A stretch of 64,000 bases of DNA from Bacillus paralicheniformis (GCF_001042485.2 NZ_LBMN02000036.1:62001-126000), one strand, 5' to 3'. Shown: positions 47,171 through 55,424, counted from the stretch's first letter. A program made the numbers and translations. Notes: a model not told the origin generated them from the letters alone.

Positions 47171-48009
47171 TCGGTGTAAAAAGTAAAACCGATCGCTCCT
47201 TTTCCGGTATGAACAGAGATAATCGGCGTTGTGTACGCAATATCAATATCGATTCCCGGGATATGTTCAAGCAAAGAGTCTTTCAGCCTATGAGCAAGGT
47301 CGAGTGCATCGGCATGGGCGATTCCGATCGCTTGCACCGTCCTTCCCTTCACCGCGGAAAGAAATTGACCCGTTAAATAACGGATAAGCTGACTGGTGCT
47401 CCTGACATTTTTTTCAGGCGTATAGATTCCGTCCTCAAGCCTCGCGATCGGCTTAACCTTGAGCAATGAGCCGATCAGCGCTTTTCCTTTCCCGATGCGG
47501 CCGCCTTTGATCAAGTTATCAAAATGATCAATTGTCACATAGAGGGATGTCCGGTCGCGCAAGTTCTCCAGGTCTTTTACAATCGCTTCGGCCGTCATTC
47601 CCTCTTCGGCCAGCAAGGCGGCTCGTACGACCTGAAAGCCGAGGCCTTTTGAAATATACATGGAATCAATCACCGTAATATTCCCGTCGACCATGTTTGA
47701 AGCGCTTACAGCCGTCTGGTATGTCCCGCTCAATTGGCTTGAGAGATGGATGCTGATCACTTCGCTTCCGTCAGCGGTCAGCTCTTCGTACAGTTTGATA
47801 AAAGCGCCTAAAGGCGGCTGTGAACTTTTCGGGAGTTCTGCGGCGCTCTCCATTTTCTCAATAAATTCGTCCGGCTGAATATCGAACCTGTCTCTGTAAA
47901 CAATGCCGTCGATTGATATCGAGAGCGGGAGAACGGAAATATGATATTCTCTGAGCAGTTCTTCGCTCAAGTCAGCTGTTGAGTCCGTTACAATTTTAAT
48001 GCTTGGCAA
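47167..48009 (-). CDS. DegV-family fatty-acid-binding protein
   Basis: 280 residues with the DegV fold: IVTDSTADLSEELLREY at the N-terminus, TSQPPLGAF-like KSSQPPLGAFIKLYEEL, HLSSQLSGTYQTA, and IKGGRIGKGKALIGSLLKVKPI. DegV (FakB-type) proteins bind a fatty acid and present it to the FakA kinase for phosphorylation. A DegV-family gene lies at the same place in B. subtilis. The ligand cannot be read. Start ATG overlaps nothing upstream; an unusual inverted repeat lies before it. Confidence 0.93.
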   Translation of the reverse strand: MPSIKIVTDSTADLSEELLREYHISVLPLSISIDGIVYRDRFDIQPDEFIEKMESAAELPKSSQPPLGAFIKLYEELTADGSEVISIHLSSQLSGTYQTAVSASNMVDGNITVIDSMYISKGLGFQVVRAALLAEEGMTAEAIVKDLENLRDRTSLYVTIDHFDNLIKGGRIGKGKALIGSLLKVKPIARLEDGIYTPEKNVRSTSQLIRYLTGQFLSAVKGRTVQAIGIAHADALDLAHRLKDSLLEHIPGIDIDIAYTTPIISVHTGKGAIGFTFYTD

Positions 48010-48059
48010 TTCCCTTCACATCCTGTCGGTTCAAATGGTGAATTTCCTAGTGAGGCCAA

Positions 48060-48148
48060 ATTCGGCATGAAAAATTCTTTGCCGGCCGAATGCCGTCTTC
48101 CGCCCTTTTCCAAGCGGATTTGGCTGTCTTCATGGGCCGGCAAAGAAT
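48060..48148 (-). promoter_or_regulatory. Competing inverted repeats between ypmP and degV
   Basis: ATTCTTTGCCGGCC (48,074-48,087) is a perfect 14-bp inverted repeat with GGCCGGCAAAGAAT (48,135-48,148). The first arm also overlaps GCCGAAT (48,085-48,091), which can pair with ATTCGGC (48,060-48,066). The two foldings exclude each other, as in an attenuator. No T-run follows directly. Confidence 0.5.
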
Positions 48149-48159
48149 GCTATCAATTC

Positions 48160-48426
48160 TTATGCATTATGCTTCAATTCTTCCTCTTGATAAATGGCGA
48201 GGTAATCCTGCCATTTCAATGCTCTCTTTAAGTAGTCCCTAAAGGAGTAGACGTTTTTTTTCCGCTTTGAGCAATAGAGTGTCTTTAAAAAGATTTCGAG
48301 CCTCAGACTGGCCATAAAAAAATGCGGGTCGTCCTCCTTCAGCAGGGGTATTTCCGTCACCTTCACCTTCTGTCCATCCGAACGTTTGAACTCCAGGCTT
48401 TTAAGTAACAAGCTATCAATCCTCAT
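48160..48426 (-). CDS. ypmP: Conserved small protein YpmP (DUF2535)
   Basis: 88 residues: MRIDSLLLKSLEFKRSDGQK, then a basic stretch (YCSKRKKNVYSFRDYLKRAL) and an acidic end. Soluble and mostly helical. It holds the same place as ypmP in B. subtilis, between ilvA and degV. Function unknown. Confidence 0.85.
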   Translation of the reverse strand: MRIDSLLLKSLEFKRSDGQKVKVTEIPLLKEDDPHFFMASLRLEIFLKTLYCSKRKKNVYSFRDYLKRALKWQDYLAIYQEEELKHNA

Positions 48427-48503
48427 TTATGAGATATTTTCTTTATTATACATAATCTCAGGAGCCGTTGTCTTTGATTTATACGTGTTTTCAAAAAAAT
48501 TTC

Positions 48504-49772
48504 TTAAATCAGCAAATGAAAGAGCCCTTCATCTTTATTCACTTCGACATAGCGGAAGCCTTTGCGGTCCATTCTCGCAATCAGCGGCTCGTAGTCTTCG
48601 CGCTGTTTCAATTCGATGCCGACGAGCGCAGGGCCGCTGCTTTTATTATTTTTCTTCGTATATTCAAACCGGGTGATATCATCGGTCGGCCCGAGCACTT
48701 CATCTAGAAATTCGCGCAAAGCTCCCGCCCTTTGCGGGAAGTTCACGATGAAATAATGCTGGAGTCCTTCATACATCATCGATCTGTCTTTGATTTCCTG
48801 CATTCTGCCGATATCGTTGTTTCCTCCGCTCACAATGCATACGACATTCTTTCCTTTGATTTCATCCCTGTAAAGGTCTAAAGCGGCGATCGGCAGCGCT
48901 CCCGCAGGCTCGGCGACAATCGCGCATTGGTTGTACAGCTCAAGAATCGCGGTGCATACCTTTCCTTCGGGAACGAGCAAAATATCATCTACAACGGTTT
49001 CAAGCGTTTTAAATGTCTCTTCGCCGATTTTTTGCACGGCGGCTCCGTCTACAAATTTATCGATTTTCTCGAGGGTCACGACTTCGCCTTTTTTGTTTGA
49101 TTCAAATAGAGCCGGCGCGCCTTTGGGCTCAACCGCGATCAGCTTTGTATCCGGGGACACGTTTTTCATGTAGGTTCCCACTCCTGAAAGCAGGCCGCCG
49201 CCGCCTACACTTACAAATAAATAATGGGGTTCTGTTTCGATATCGTTTAAGATTTCGACCGCAACCGTTCCCTGTCCGGCCATGACGGCAGGATCGTCAA
49301 ACGGGTGGATAAATGCCCGTTTTTCTTCCTCGCAGCAGGCGACTGCGCTTTGATATGCATCATCGAACGTGTCGCCTGTCAGGATGATCTCGATGTATTC
49401 CTTGCCGAACAATTCGACTTGAGAAATTTTTTGCCTCGGAGTCGTCGACGGCATAAAAATCTTTCCGTGAATACCGAGATGTTTACAGGAAAAAGCGACC
49501 CCCTGCGCATGGTTTCCTGCACTGGCGCAGACGACCCCGTTTTTCGTCGTTTCTTTTGAAAGCTGCTTCATTTTATAATAGGCGCCTCTCAGTTTAAAAG
49601 AGCGGACAACCTGCAGGTCTTCTCTTTTTAAATATACGTTGCAATCGTACCTCTCGGAGAGCCTCTCATTTTTTTGGAGGGGGGTATGAATGACAACATC
49701 TTTTACATTTTGATGGGCTTTTAAAATGTCTTTGACTTGGATGAGAGAGTTTTCTTTAAGCAACGGTTTCAT
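48504..49772 (-). CDS. ilvA: Threonine ammonia-lyase (threonine dehydratase), biosynthetic
   Basis: 422 residues, the full length for Bacillus IlvA. PLP lysine in VRSFKLRGAYYKM (K60), the phosphate loop SVGGGGLLSG, and SGGNNDI. A single C-terminal ACT-like regulatory domain covers about 335-420 (YFIVNFPQRAGALREFLDEV). It converts threonine to 2-oxobutanoate, the first step to isoleucine, and is usually inhibited by isoleucine. It works upstream of ilvD, found 6 kb further on. No T-box or CodY site is obvious upstream. Confidence 0.95.
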   Translation of the reverse strand: MKPLLKENSLIQVKDILKAHQNVKDVVIHTPLQKNERLSERYDCNVYLKREDLQVVRSFKLRGAYYKMKQLSKETTKNGVVCASAGNHAQGVAFSCKHLGIHGKIFMPSTTPRQKISQVELFGKEYIEIILTGDTFDDAYQSAVACCEEEKRAFIHPFDDPAVMAGQGTVAVEILNDIETEPHYLFVSVGGGGLLSGVGTYMKNVSPDTKLIAVEPKGAPALFESNKKGEVVTLEKIDKFVDGAAVQKIGEETFKTLETVVDDILLVPEGKVCTAILELYNQCAIVAEPAGALPIAALDLYRDEIKGKNVVCIVSGGNNDIGRMQEIKDRSMMYEGLQHYFIVNFPQRAGALREFLDEVLGPTDDITRFEYTKKNNKSSGPALVGIELKQREDYEPLIARMDRKGFRYVEVNKDEGLFHLLI

Positions 49773-49952
49773 GTATAAGATCCTTTCTGTATAAAGCTTT
49801 ATTTAATACGCCATTATATCATGAATATTCAAAATTTAAAGGGCAATTCTTTGTTATTTACAGAATATTATACACTTTCTCAATATATACGGAGTTCTTT
49901 TCGATTCTTAATGTGCAGCCAAATATACTTTTTTTCAAAAAACTCTTTATTT

Positions 49953-49988
49953 GTTCTAATTGGGTGTTATAATAGAACCAATTAGAAC
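49953..49988. promoter_or_regulatory. Perfect inverted repeat over the yplP promoter
   Basis: GTTCTAATTGG (49,953-49,963) and CCAATTAGAAC (49,978-49,988) are perfect 11-bp inverted repeats flanking a TATAAT (49,968-49,973). A direct repeat AGAACCA-ATT-AGAACCA overlaps the right arm. The placement over the -10 suggests a repressor operator, perhaps for YplP itself. Confidence 0.6.
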
Positions 49989-50004
49989 CAAAAGGAGATC
50001 CGCC

Positions 50005-51006
50005 ATGATTAAACACACGTACCCATCCATAGGGTTCTCCGAGCTGATCGGGGAATGCGATTCCTTTTTGCAAACGAAAAACAGAGCGATACAATTTGCA
50101 GCCTCTTCCCATCCGATTCTGATTCATGGAGAAACAGGCACAGGCAAAGAGCTGTTCGCCAAAGCCATTCATTCCGGATCATCTTTCAACCATGATCCCT
50201 TCACACACGTAAGCTGCAGCACGCTGAATGAAGATGAAGCGGCTGAAGACTTTTTTCTTTCAGAGATGAATGAATCCGGAACCTTGTTTTTCGACGAAGT
50301 GTGGGGGCTTTCCTTGCCTCTCCAGGGCAAGCTTTTGGCAGCCATTGAAAAAGGGATGCCAAAAAGACTGATTGTCACCTCAAGCGTGCCGCTCGGTGAA
50401 CGGATTGAAAGCAGCGAATTCCGCAAGGATTTGTACTACAGGCTCAATGTGCTCGACCTTCCGCTTCCCCCCCTTGCTGAACGGCGAAGCGACATCCCCC
50501 TTCTCGTGCATCATTTTTTAAAAAGCGGGGATCATGACATATATGTCGAACCGGTCGTTTGGAAGGCTTTAGAGCAGCATGAGTTTGAGGGGAACGTCAG
50601 AGAACTCAAAAACATGACGGATTATATGAAAACCGTCTCAGACGGGAAAACGATTCAGCTTTACGACACTCCGCCGGCGTTAAGAGAACAAATCGAAAAG
50701 AAGAAGCCAAAAGATAAAAAAACGGCTTCAACATCACTGACTTTAATGGAAAAAGAGGAGTTTGCGTTTTTGCTCGATGCAGTCAAGCAATTAAATGAAA
50801 AAGGAGAGCCTGCCAGCCGCAGAGTTCTGTCTGAACTGAGCAAAAACGGCAAGTCGGAGCTTACCCCCCAGCAAGTGCGCAGCAGATTGGATTATTTGGA
50901 AAAAAGAGAGTTTATTACAAAGGGCCGCGGAAGAGCCGGGACAAAAATCACGCTTGAAGGCCTCCGCTTTTTAAGCTCTTTAAAGCATCACATTATTCAA
51001 GAATAG
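50005..51006 (+). CDS. yplP: NtrC-type AAA+ regulator YplP, without the Sigma-54 contact loop
   Basis: 333 residues from the ATG at 50,005, 7 bases after AAAGGAGAT; the frame extends upstream but over the promoter. AAA+ domain: Walker A HGETGTGKELFAKAIH, Walker B GTLFFDEVWG, and an arginine-finger-like FRKDLYYRLNVLDLPLPPLAERRSD. The GAFTGA loop that contacts Sigma-54 is absent: the segment between Walker A and B is short. The C-terminus is a winged helix (about 245-330, VRSRLDYLEKREFITKGRG) rather than a Fis-type helix-turn-helix. In B. subtilis yplP is linked with cold-shock adaptation. Classical Sigma-54 activation is therefore doubtful. Confidence 0.9.
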   Translation: MIKHTYPSIGFSELIGECDSFLQTKNRAIQFAASSHPILIHGETGTGKELFAKAIHSGSSFNHDPFTHVSCSTLNEDEAAEDFFLSEMNESGTLFFDEVWGLSLPLQGKLLAAIEKGMPKRLIVTSSVPLGERIESSEFRKDLYYRLNVLDLPLPPLAERRSDIPLLVHHFLKSGDHDIYVEPVVWKALEQHEFEGNVRELKNMTDYMKTVSDGKTIQLYDTPPALREQIEKKKPKDKKTASTSLTLMEKEEFAFLLDAVKQLNEKGEPASRRVLSELSKNGKSELTPQQVRSRLDYLEKREFITKGRGRAGTKITLEGLRFLSSLKHHIIQE

Positions 51007-51021
51007 AAAGGGTGTCTTGGT

Positions 51022-51663
51022 ATGTACACGATTAAAGAAGAAATTGCGAATGCAATTACCCATGGGCTCGGCGTTCTCCTCTCCATACCCGCCATCGTAT
51101 TTTTGGTGATATTTGCGATTCGCTACGGAAGTCCGGTGGATGTTGTCAGCTTTTCGATTTTCGGCGCTTCCATGCTGTTCCTGTATTTAAGTTCGACCCT
51201 TCTGCACAGCATTCAGCACCAAAAAACAAAAGATATTCTTGAGATCATCGATCACTCAGCCATCTACGTACTGATTGCGGGTACATACACACCGCTGCTC
51301 CTCGGACCTTTGAAAGGCACGCTCGGCTATACAATGCTTGCGGTCGTCTGGGGACTTGCGATTGGCGGAGTTGTATTTAAAATCTTTTTTGTGAAACGAT
51401 TTATCGTGGTCAGCACGCTGGTGTATCTTGTGATGGGCTGGATGGCGATTATTGCGATCAAGCCGCTTTATACGGCCTTGACCGGAGAAGGATTCGCCCT
51501 GCTGCTCTTAGGGGGAATATTGTATTCTGTCGGAACGATCTTTTATTTATGGAGAAAGATCCCGTATCATCATGCGATTTGGCACACCTTCGTACTCGGC
51601 GGCAGCGCCTCCATGTTTTTCTGCGTGCTTTTCTACGTGGCAAAGGTGCCGTTTATATCATAA
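51022..51663 (+). CDS. yplQ: Hemolysin III / PAQR-type membrane protein YplQ
   Basis: 213 residues, seven membrane helices. HlyIII motifs: EEIANAITHGLGVLLS near the N-terminus, SSTLLHSIQH, DHSAIYVLIAGTYTP, and the late IWHTFVLGGSASMFF. The conserved Ser, His and Asp residues are typical of the CREST/PAQR metal-hydrolase superfamily. The role is unknown; relatives take part in lipid or ceramide-like hydrolysis. It lies 15 bases after yplP and is likely co-transcribed. Confidence 0.93.
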   Translation: MYTIKEEIANAITHGLGVLLSIPAIVFLVIFAIRYGSPVDVVSFSIFGASMLFLYLSSTLLHSIQHQKTKDILEIIDHSAIYVLIAGTYTPLLLGPLKGTLGYTMLAVVWGLAIGGVVFKIFFVKRFIVVSTLVYLVMGWMAIIAIKPLYTALTGEGFALLLLGGILYSVGTIFYLWRKIPYHHAIWHTFVLGGSASMFFCVLFYVAKVPFIS

Positions 51664-51670
51664 ACGGCGA

Positions 51671-51706
51671 AAACCAGGCTCCCATAAAGGAAGCCTGGTT
51701 TTTTTA
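51671..51706. terminator. Bidirectional terminator between yplQ and ypkP
   Basis: AACCAGGCT and AGCCTGGTT form a 9-bp perfect stem, followed by seven T. The genes converge here. Confidence 0.85.
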
Positions 51707-52327
51707 TGCCCGAAGCTGTTTGTTTTCGGTTAGGACGTATGCCGGGTAGATCGTCAAGTCGATATCAGCAGGTCTCAGCCTCTTGAACAACTTGCCTTTC
51801 TTCATGTCTTCCGTACCGGCTGTTTCGACTGCAACGATCGGAATGCCGAGCTTTTTGGATAAAGATTTGTAATCGAGCCCGTCATCTTCAGACAGAATAA
51901 AGCTTTGGCCTTTCCTGACGATCTCTTCCACTTTTTCAAGTGATGCTTCCTTGTCGGCGCTTTTTTTGACCGCGGCCATTTTATTGAGCCAGCCGCTGAG
52001 CAGCGGATAACGAAAGGCGCGCGGATCAGCAAAAAACGAAGCCGTTTTATCAAGGTGTCCGAGCAGCACGGCGAGCTCTGACAGGCCGAGCTTTGGATGC
52101 ACGTAAAGGACGGGGCCAGCCGGGGATCTTCCATTCTGATGGATGGAAACGGTCGAACCGGTTAAGCCGATGCACCCCCGTAAAAAAGCTTTCGGCTTAT
52201 CAAAGACAGCTTCCATCTGATTGGCGTACGAAAGGCGCGGGTCAAGTGTCTGTAGCGCCTGCAGGAGCTTGATATGCTTGATGAACATATAGGCCGAATA
52301 CATCCATAAAAAACAATAGCGAAACAT
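51704..52327 (-). CDS. ypkP: PlsC-like acyltransferase-related protein YpkP
   Basis: 207 residues with the general PlsC layout: an N-terminal hydrophobic part, then VLYVHPKLGLSELAVLLGHL and ASFFADPRAFRYPLLSGWL. In PlsC enzymes the first block carries HX4D; here His is kept but the Asp position is not (H-P-K-L-G-L-S-E), so catalysis by the usual mechanism is doubtful. It lies 14 bases after dfrA in the same direction, as in B. subtilis. Confidence 0.85.
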   Translation of the reverse strand: MFRYCFLWMYSAYMFIKHIKLLQALQTLDPRLSYANQMEAVFDKPKAFLRGCIGLTGSTVSIHQNGRSPAGPVLYVHPKLGLSELAVLLGHLDKTASFFADPRAFRYPLLSGWLNKMAAVKKSADKEASLEKVEEIVRKGQSFILSEDDGLDYKSLSKKLGIPIVAVETAGTEDMKKGKLFKRLRPADIDLTIYPAYVLTENKQLRA

Positions 52328-52341
52328 GAAAATCCTCTCCT

Positions 52342-52830
52342 CTATCCTTTTCTTTGATAAACGAGGAATTCGTAGTCATATGGATTTTTGTCATCTTTCA
52401 GGCCTTTCCGCCTCGAAACGATTTCCCACTCAGCTTCGCTGAATTCAGGAAAATACCGGTCCCCTTCAAAGGTTTCATCGATTTTTGTCACATACAGCTT
52501 GTCCGCAAAAGGCAGAATCTCCGCGTACAGTGTTGAACCGCCGATGACAAAACATTCTTCGTTTTTGTTTTTCGCAAACCGCACCGCTTCTTCTGCCGAG
52601 TGCATCACCTGACAATTCGGAATATCCAGTTCTTTATTGGATGTAACGATGATGTTCTCCCGGTGAGGCAAAGGTTTGCCGATGGATTCAAACGTCTTTC
52701 TCCCCATGATCACGGCGTGTCCTTTCGTCACCTCTTTAAAATACTTCAAATCCTGCGGCAGATGCCATGGCAGATCATTATCTTTGCCGATCAGGCGGTT
52801 TCTGTCCATGGCGGTAATCAATGAAATCAT
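52342..52830 (-). CDS. dfrA: Dihydrofolate reductase
   Basis: 162 residues, the typical size. Key features: ITAMDRNRLIGKDNDLPWHLPQDL with catalytic Asp 27, VIMGRKTFESIG for NADPH, and FVIGGSTLYAEILPFADKLYVT. It reduces dihydrofolate to tetrahydrofolate and is the trimethoprim target. In B. subtilis thyB lies directly upstream in the same operon; here it is absent. ATG follows AAGGGGGC. Confidence 0.96.
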   Translation of the reverse strand: MISLITAMDRNRLIGKDNDLPWHLPQDLKYFKEVTKGHAVIMGRKTFESIGKPLPHRENIIVTSNKELDIPNCQVMHSAEEAVRFAKNKNEECFVIGGSTLYAEILPFADKLYVTKIDETFEGDRYFPEFSEAEWEIVSRRKGLKDDKNPYDYEFLVYQRKG

Positions 52831-53187
52831 TAATTTAAAGCCCCCTTATGATGTTTGTAGCGAAATAATGCCGGATGATGCTCATCTCTTTGTGTGATCA
52901 TCTGTGAACATGATGCATGAAGATGGAGGTTAAAGCTGTGATGAGAGGAAACCTTTCTTCGAGGTTTTCATTCTGATCAGGCCGCCCGAATGCATTGGTG
53001 TCATTCCCCGTTTTGTTCAATTCCGGTTCTCTAACATATGACGGGATATATCCGCATGATGTTTCATTTTTTTCATCCTTTTGTAGTGTATCTTGTTTAA
53101 CCTTTCGAAAACAAGACATTTTTCGGGAAAAGACATAAAATATCGGCATAAAAAAACCCCGCCTGATGGCGGGGAGGGCGAGGTCTT
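52831..53187. other. Gap where B. subtilis has thyB
   Basis: 357 bases with no convincing gene. A 97-codon open frame on the minus strand (52,898-53,191) starts in the ypjQ terminator and lacks a ribosome site. CCCCGCC/GGCGGGG (53,157-53,174), followed by T on the minus strand, is the terminator of ypjQ. The rest must hold the dfrA promoter; I see no clear thyB remnant. Confidence 0.6.
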
Positions 53188-53736
53188 TCAACGGCTTTTC
53201 GCAACGCTCTGTCCGTCTGTTCTCTCTTCATCCTCAAGATCCTGATGCGAATGGGCAATTCGGCTTGCAGCAGCTGCCGCCAAGGCAGCGACGATATCAT
53301 CAAGGAACGTGTGAACCTCATCGTCCGGACAGTCGTCCAGTTCTTTAATGATGCCGAACTTTTCTTTATCCAGATAGCCGAAGTTCGTCAAGCCGATCGA
53401 ACCGTAGACGTTTACGATGGAAAGCGGAATAATCTCGTCGATCCCGTAAAGGGGTTCATCCGTTTCGACCAAATATTGAAGCGGTTCAGGCAATAGCTTT
53501 TTCTCGGCAAGCTGGTCAAGCGCTATCCCCGTTAACACGGCATGAACGATTTCCCTTTTGTTTAAGACCTTTTCGACATTCTCAACGCATACAGCAAGCG
53601 ACAGATCAGGATGGTATTTTTCCTGCAGCTTTTGTACGATCAGTGCAATATCCTCAATCGTAACCCCGCGCTCATTCAGCATATTTTTCGTTAAGTGCAC
53701 CATTTCATTCATCGTATACTTCTTCATCTGCATCAA
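53188..53736 (-). CDS. ypjQ: YpjQ, PgpA-like phosphatase family protein
   Basis: 182 residues. Resembles the phosphatidylglycerophosphatase A (PgpA) family: GIDEIIPLSIVNVYGSIGLTNFGYLDKEK and HTFLDDIVAALAAAAASRIAH. It lacks the strong membrane helices of E. coli PgpA, so its location and substrate are open. ATG follows AAAGGAGATTG, 6 bases downstream of ypjP, in the same direction. Confidence 0.9.
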   Translation of the reverse strand: MMQMKKYTMNEMVHLTKNMLNERGVTIEDIALIVQKLQEKYHPDLSLAVCVENVEKVLNKREIVHAVLTGIALDQLAEKKLLPEPLQYLVETDEPLYGIDEIIPLSIVNVYGSIGLTNFGYLDKEKFGIIKELDDCPDDEVHTFLDDIVAALAAAAASRIAHSHQDLEDEERTDGQSVAKSR

Positions 53737-53742
53737 TCTCCT

Positions 53743-54345
53743 TTAGTGGCTCATCCAGTTAGGCGGTGTATTGCGGTCCCAGTATATGCTTCCGAGATCG
53801 TGATGTTTTTGAAAGCCGTCTTCGGCAGTATGATAATGAAAGTTAAACCAGTACCCTTTATGCGGCGGCTTGTCCCTGCGCACATGGAACCTCAGCACAT
53901 CCTCCCCCGTTTTCCGGTTGTAAACGTGGAAGATTCTCTCCGACTTCCCCGCCGTCGGCGTTTTGGAAATGACAAGATCCTGGTAAGCGTCATTGTCCTG
54001 CATTGTCATGAGATGGCTGACGATGATCTCCTCGACCTTTGGAAGCACTTCTTCCCTGTACTCGTCTTCGATGACCGGCGATATCCTGCTGCCGAATTTT
54101 ACGAATGACAGATCTTCTGCTTCATTGAGCAGTTCATCCTTGTAGCTGTCAAATGAAGATTTGGATTCGCCGTCTTCTTCAAGTTCGGGCTCTTCCTGCT
54201 TTTGATAAACAGCTGTATACCCGGATTCTTTCATGCTCTGATGCTCCTGCGGCTTGTCCGCCATTAATGCCGCAGGAGGAGATACAAGGCCGAACGTTGC
54301 AATTGTAAATAATGTGACAAGCGCTTTTCTCATCCACATCTTCAT
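53743..54345 (-). CDS. ypjP: Secreted protein YpjP
   Basis: 200 residues. A signal peptide (about 1-30, KALVTLFTIATFGLVSPPAALMA) is followed by an acidic linker and a conserved C-terminal domain (LPKVEEIIVSHLMTMQDN; ERIFHVYNRKTGEDVLRFHV; YWFNFHYHT). Family of unknown function in Bacilli. It precedes ypjQ by 6 bases. Confidence 0.88.
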   Translation of the reverse strand: MKMWMRKALVTLFTIATFGLVSPPAALMADKPQEHQSMKESGYTAVYQKQEEPELEEDGESKSSFDSYKDELLNEAEDLSFVKFGSRISPVIEDEYREEVLPKVEEIIVSHLMTMQDNDAYQDLVISKTPTAGKSERIFHVYNRKTGEDVLRFHVRRDKPPHKGYWFNFHYHTAEDGFQKHHDLGSIYWDRNTPPNWMSH

Positions 54346-54514
54346 GACTGGTTAGTCCCCTTTTGGATCGCTTTCTCGTTTTCTCTTATTCTATCATAGG
54401 TTGAATTTTCAGTCATTCATAAAGTGACGGTGCAAATAAACAAAACGCCTTTTCTTTTGGCGATAAAACGTTTACAATCAAAGATGAAAATTCCAAAATT
54501 GGGAGTGATCGTTC

Positions 54515-54589
54515 ATGATTGAAGGTCTTTTTATAACCGCTTCATTGATTACCCTCGCTTATTTTATCGTCATGGAAATCGCAGATTAA
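54515..54589 (+). CDS. 24-residue membrane microprotein
   Basis: MIEGLFITASLITLAYFIVM followed by EIAD: one membrane helix with acidic ends. ATG lies 9 bases after GGGAGTGA. The frame ends directly at a strong terminator. It is short enough to arise by chance, but the ribosome site, the helix and the terminator together support a real small gene. Not recognised. Confidence 0.5.
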   Translation: MIEGLFITASLITLAYFIVMEIAD

Positions 54590-54626
54590 AAAATCCCAAG
54601 GTATATACCTTGGGATTTCATTTTTC
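54590..54626. terminator. Bidirectional terminator between the microprotein and ypiP
   Basis: AAATCCCAAGGT and ACCTTGGGATTT form a 12-bp perfect stem around ATAT, followed by T-rich sequence in either direction. Confidence 0.9.
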
Positions 54627-55388
54627 GAGAACACCGTAATGAAACAGGGCCGTTTTGCGTTTTTTTACGCGAAATCCGTATTTTTCGAAGCGCGGACTTT
54701 TCCAGTGGTCTTTCAGGACCACTCTTTTTCTGGCGACCCGAAGTGCTTCATTTAAAGCACCGTCAAGCGTAAACTCGGAATGCGCCCACTTTCTTAAAGG
54801 GGCGATGCCGTTTGATTCTTCGATTCCATCATCAAACATCGGGTCAAAGTAGACGATATCTGCTGAATCATCATCAACCTCCAGCAGATATTCAAAGCTG
54901 TCGCCAGAATGAACCCGAATCCTTTTCATCGCCTGATCCAAAGCGTCAAGGCCTGTCTCCCACGATTGAAGCCCCGCCTCGACAAGAAAAGCGAGGAGCG
55001 GGCTTTTTTCAATTCCGCACACCTCACCTTGTTCGCCAGCGGCAAGGCTTGCAATGATGGCGTCTGATCCAAGGCCGAGCGTACAATCGAGCAGCTTGTC
55101 TCCCGGTTCAACTTGTGCAGCTTCGACAAAAGGATCCGGTTCGCCTCTTAACATGCGCTTCGCCCGGAACATCGCAGAGTTCGGGTGGAAAAAGAACTTT
55201 TCGCCTTCTGAATGATACAGCTCGAAGCGCTCTTTTCCAACCACGAGAACATCTTCCTGCTCTGTCTCCCGGATTTGGCGAATCGGCCGTTTTCTCCGTT
55301 CGGAAAAGCGGGCGCCGAGCGTCCGGCTGATTTTTTCCGCCGTTAAAACCGTGTTTTCAGTCGGTCTGTAGCTTGTTGTGACAATCAT
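54618..55388 (-). CDS. ypiP: Class I SAM-dependent methyltransferase YpiP
   Basis: 256 residues. Rossmann methyltransferase motifs: LLDCTLGLGSDAIIASLAAG (motif I), CGIEKSPLLAFLVEAG (motif II), and DIVYFDPMFDDG (motif IV, DPMF). The DPM(F/Y) motif is like that of RsmJ-type 16S rRNA methyltransferases, so an RNA guanine substrate is possible; this is an inference. It lies 36 bases after brxA in the same direction. Confidence 0.9.
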   Translation of the reverse strand: MIVTTSYRPTENTVLTAEKISRTLGARFSERRKRPIRQIRETEQEDVLVVGKERFELYHSEGEKFFFHPNSAMFRAKRMLRGEPDPFVEAAQVEPGDKLLDCTLGLGSDAIIASLAAGEQGEVCGIEKSPLLAFLVEAGLQSWETGLDALDQAMKRIRVHSGDSFEYLLEVDDDSADIVYFDPMFDDGIEESNGIAPLRKWAHSEFTLDGALNEALRVARKRVVLKDHWKSPRFEKYGFRVKKRKTALFHYGVLEK

Positions 55389-55396
55389 GTTTTTCT

Positions 55397-55423
55397 CCGT
55401 AAAAAATGCCCTTCAAAGGGCAT
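55397..55423 (-). terminator. Terminator of brxA
   Basis: On the minus strand AAAATGCCCTTT and AAGGGCATTTT form the stem, followed by TTACG, directly after the brxA stop. Confidence 0.75.
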
Positions 55424-55424
55424 T

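Noticed and set aside
52898..53191. 97-codon frame upstream of dfrA
   Set aside because: It begins in the ypjQ terminator, lacks a ribosome site and resembles no family; not a thyB remnant by eye.
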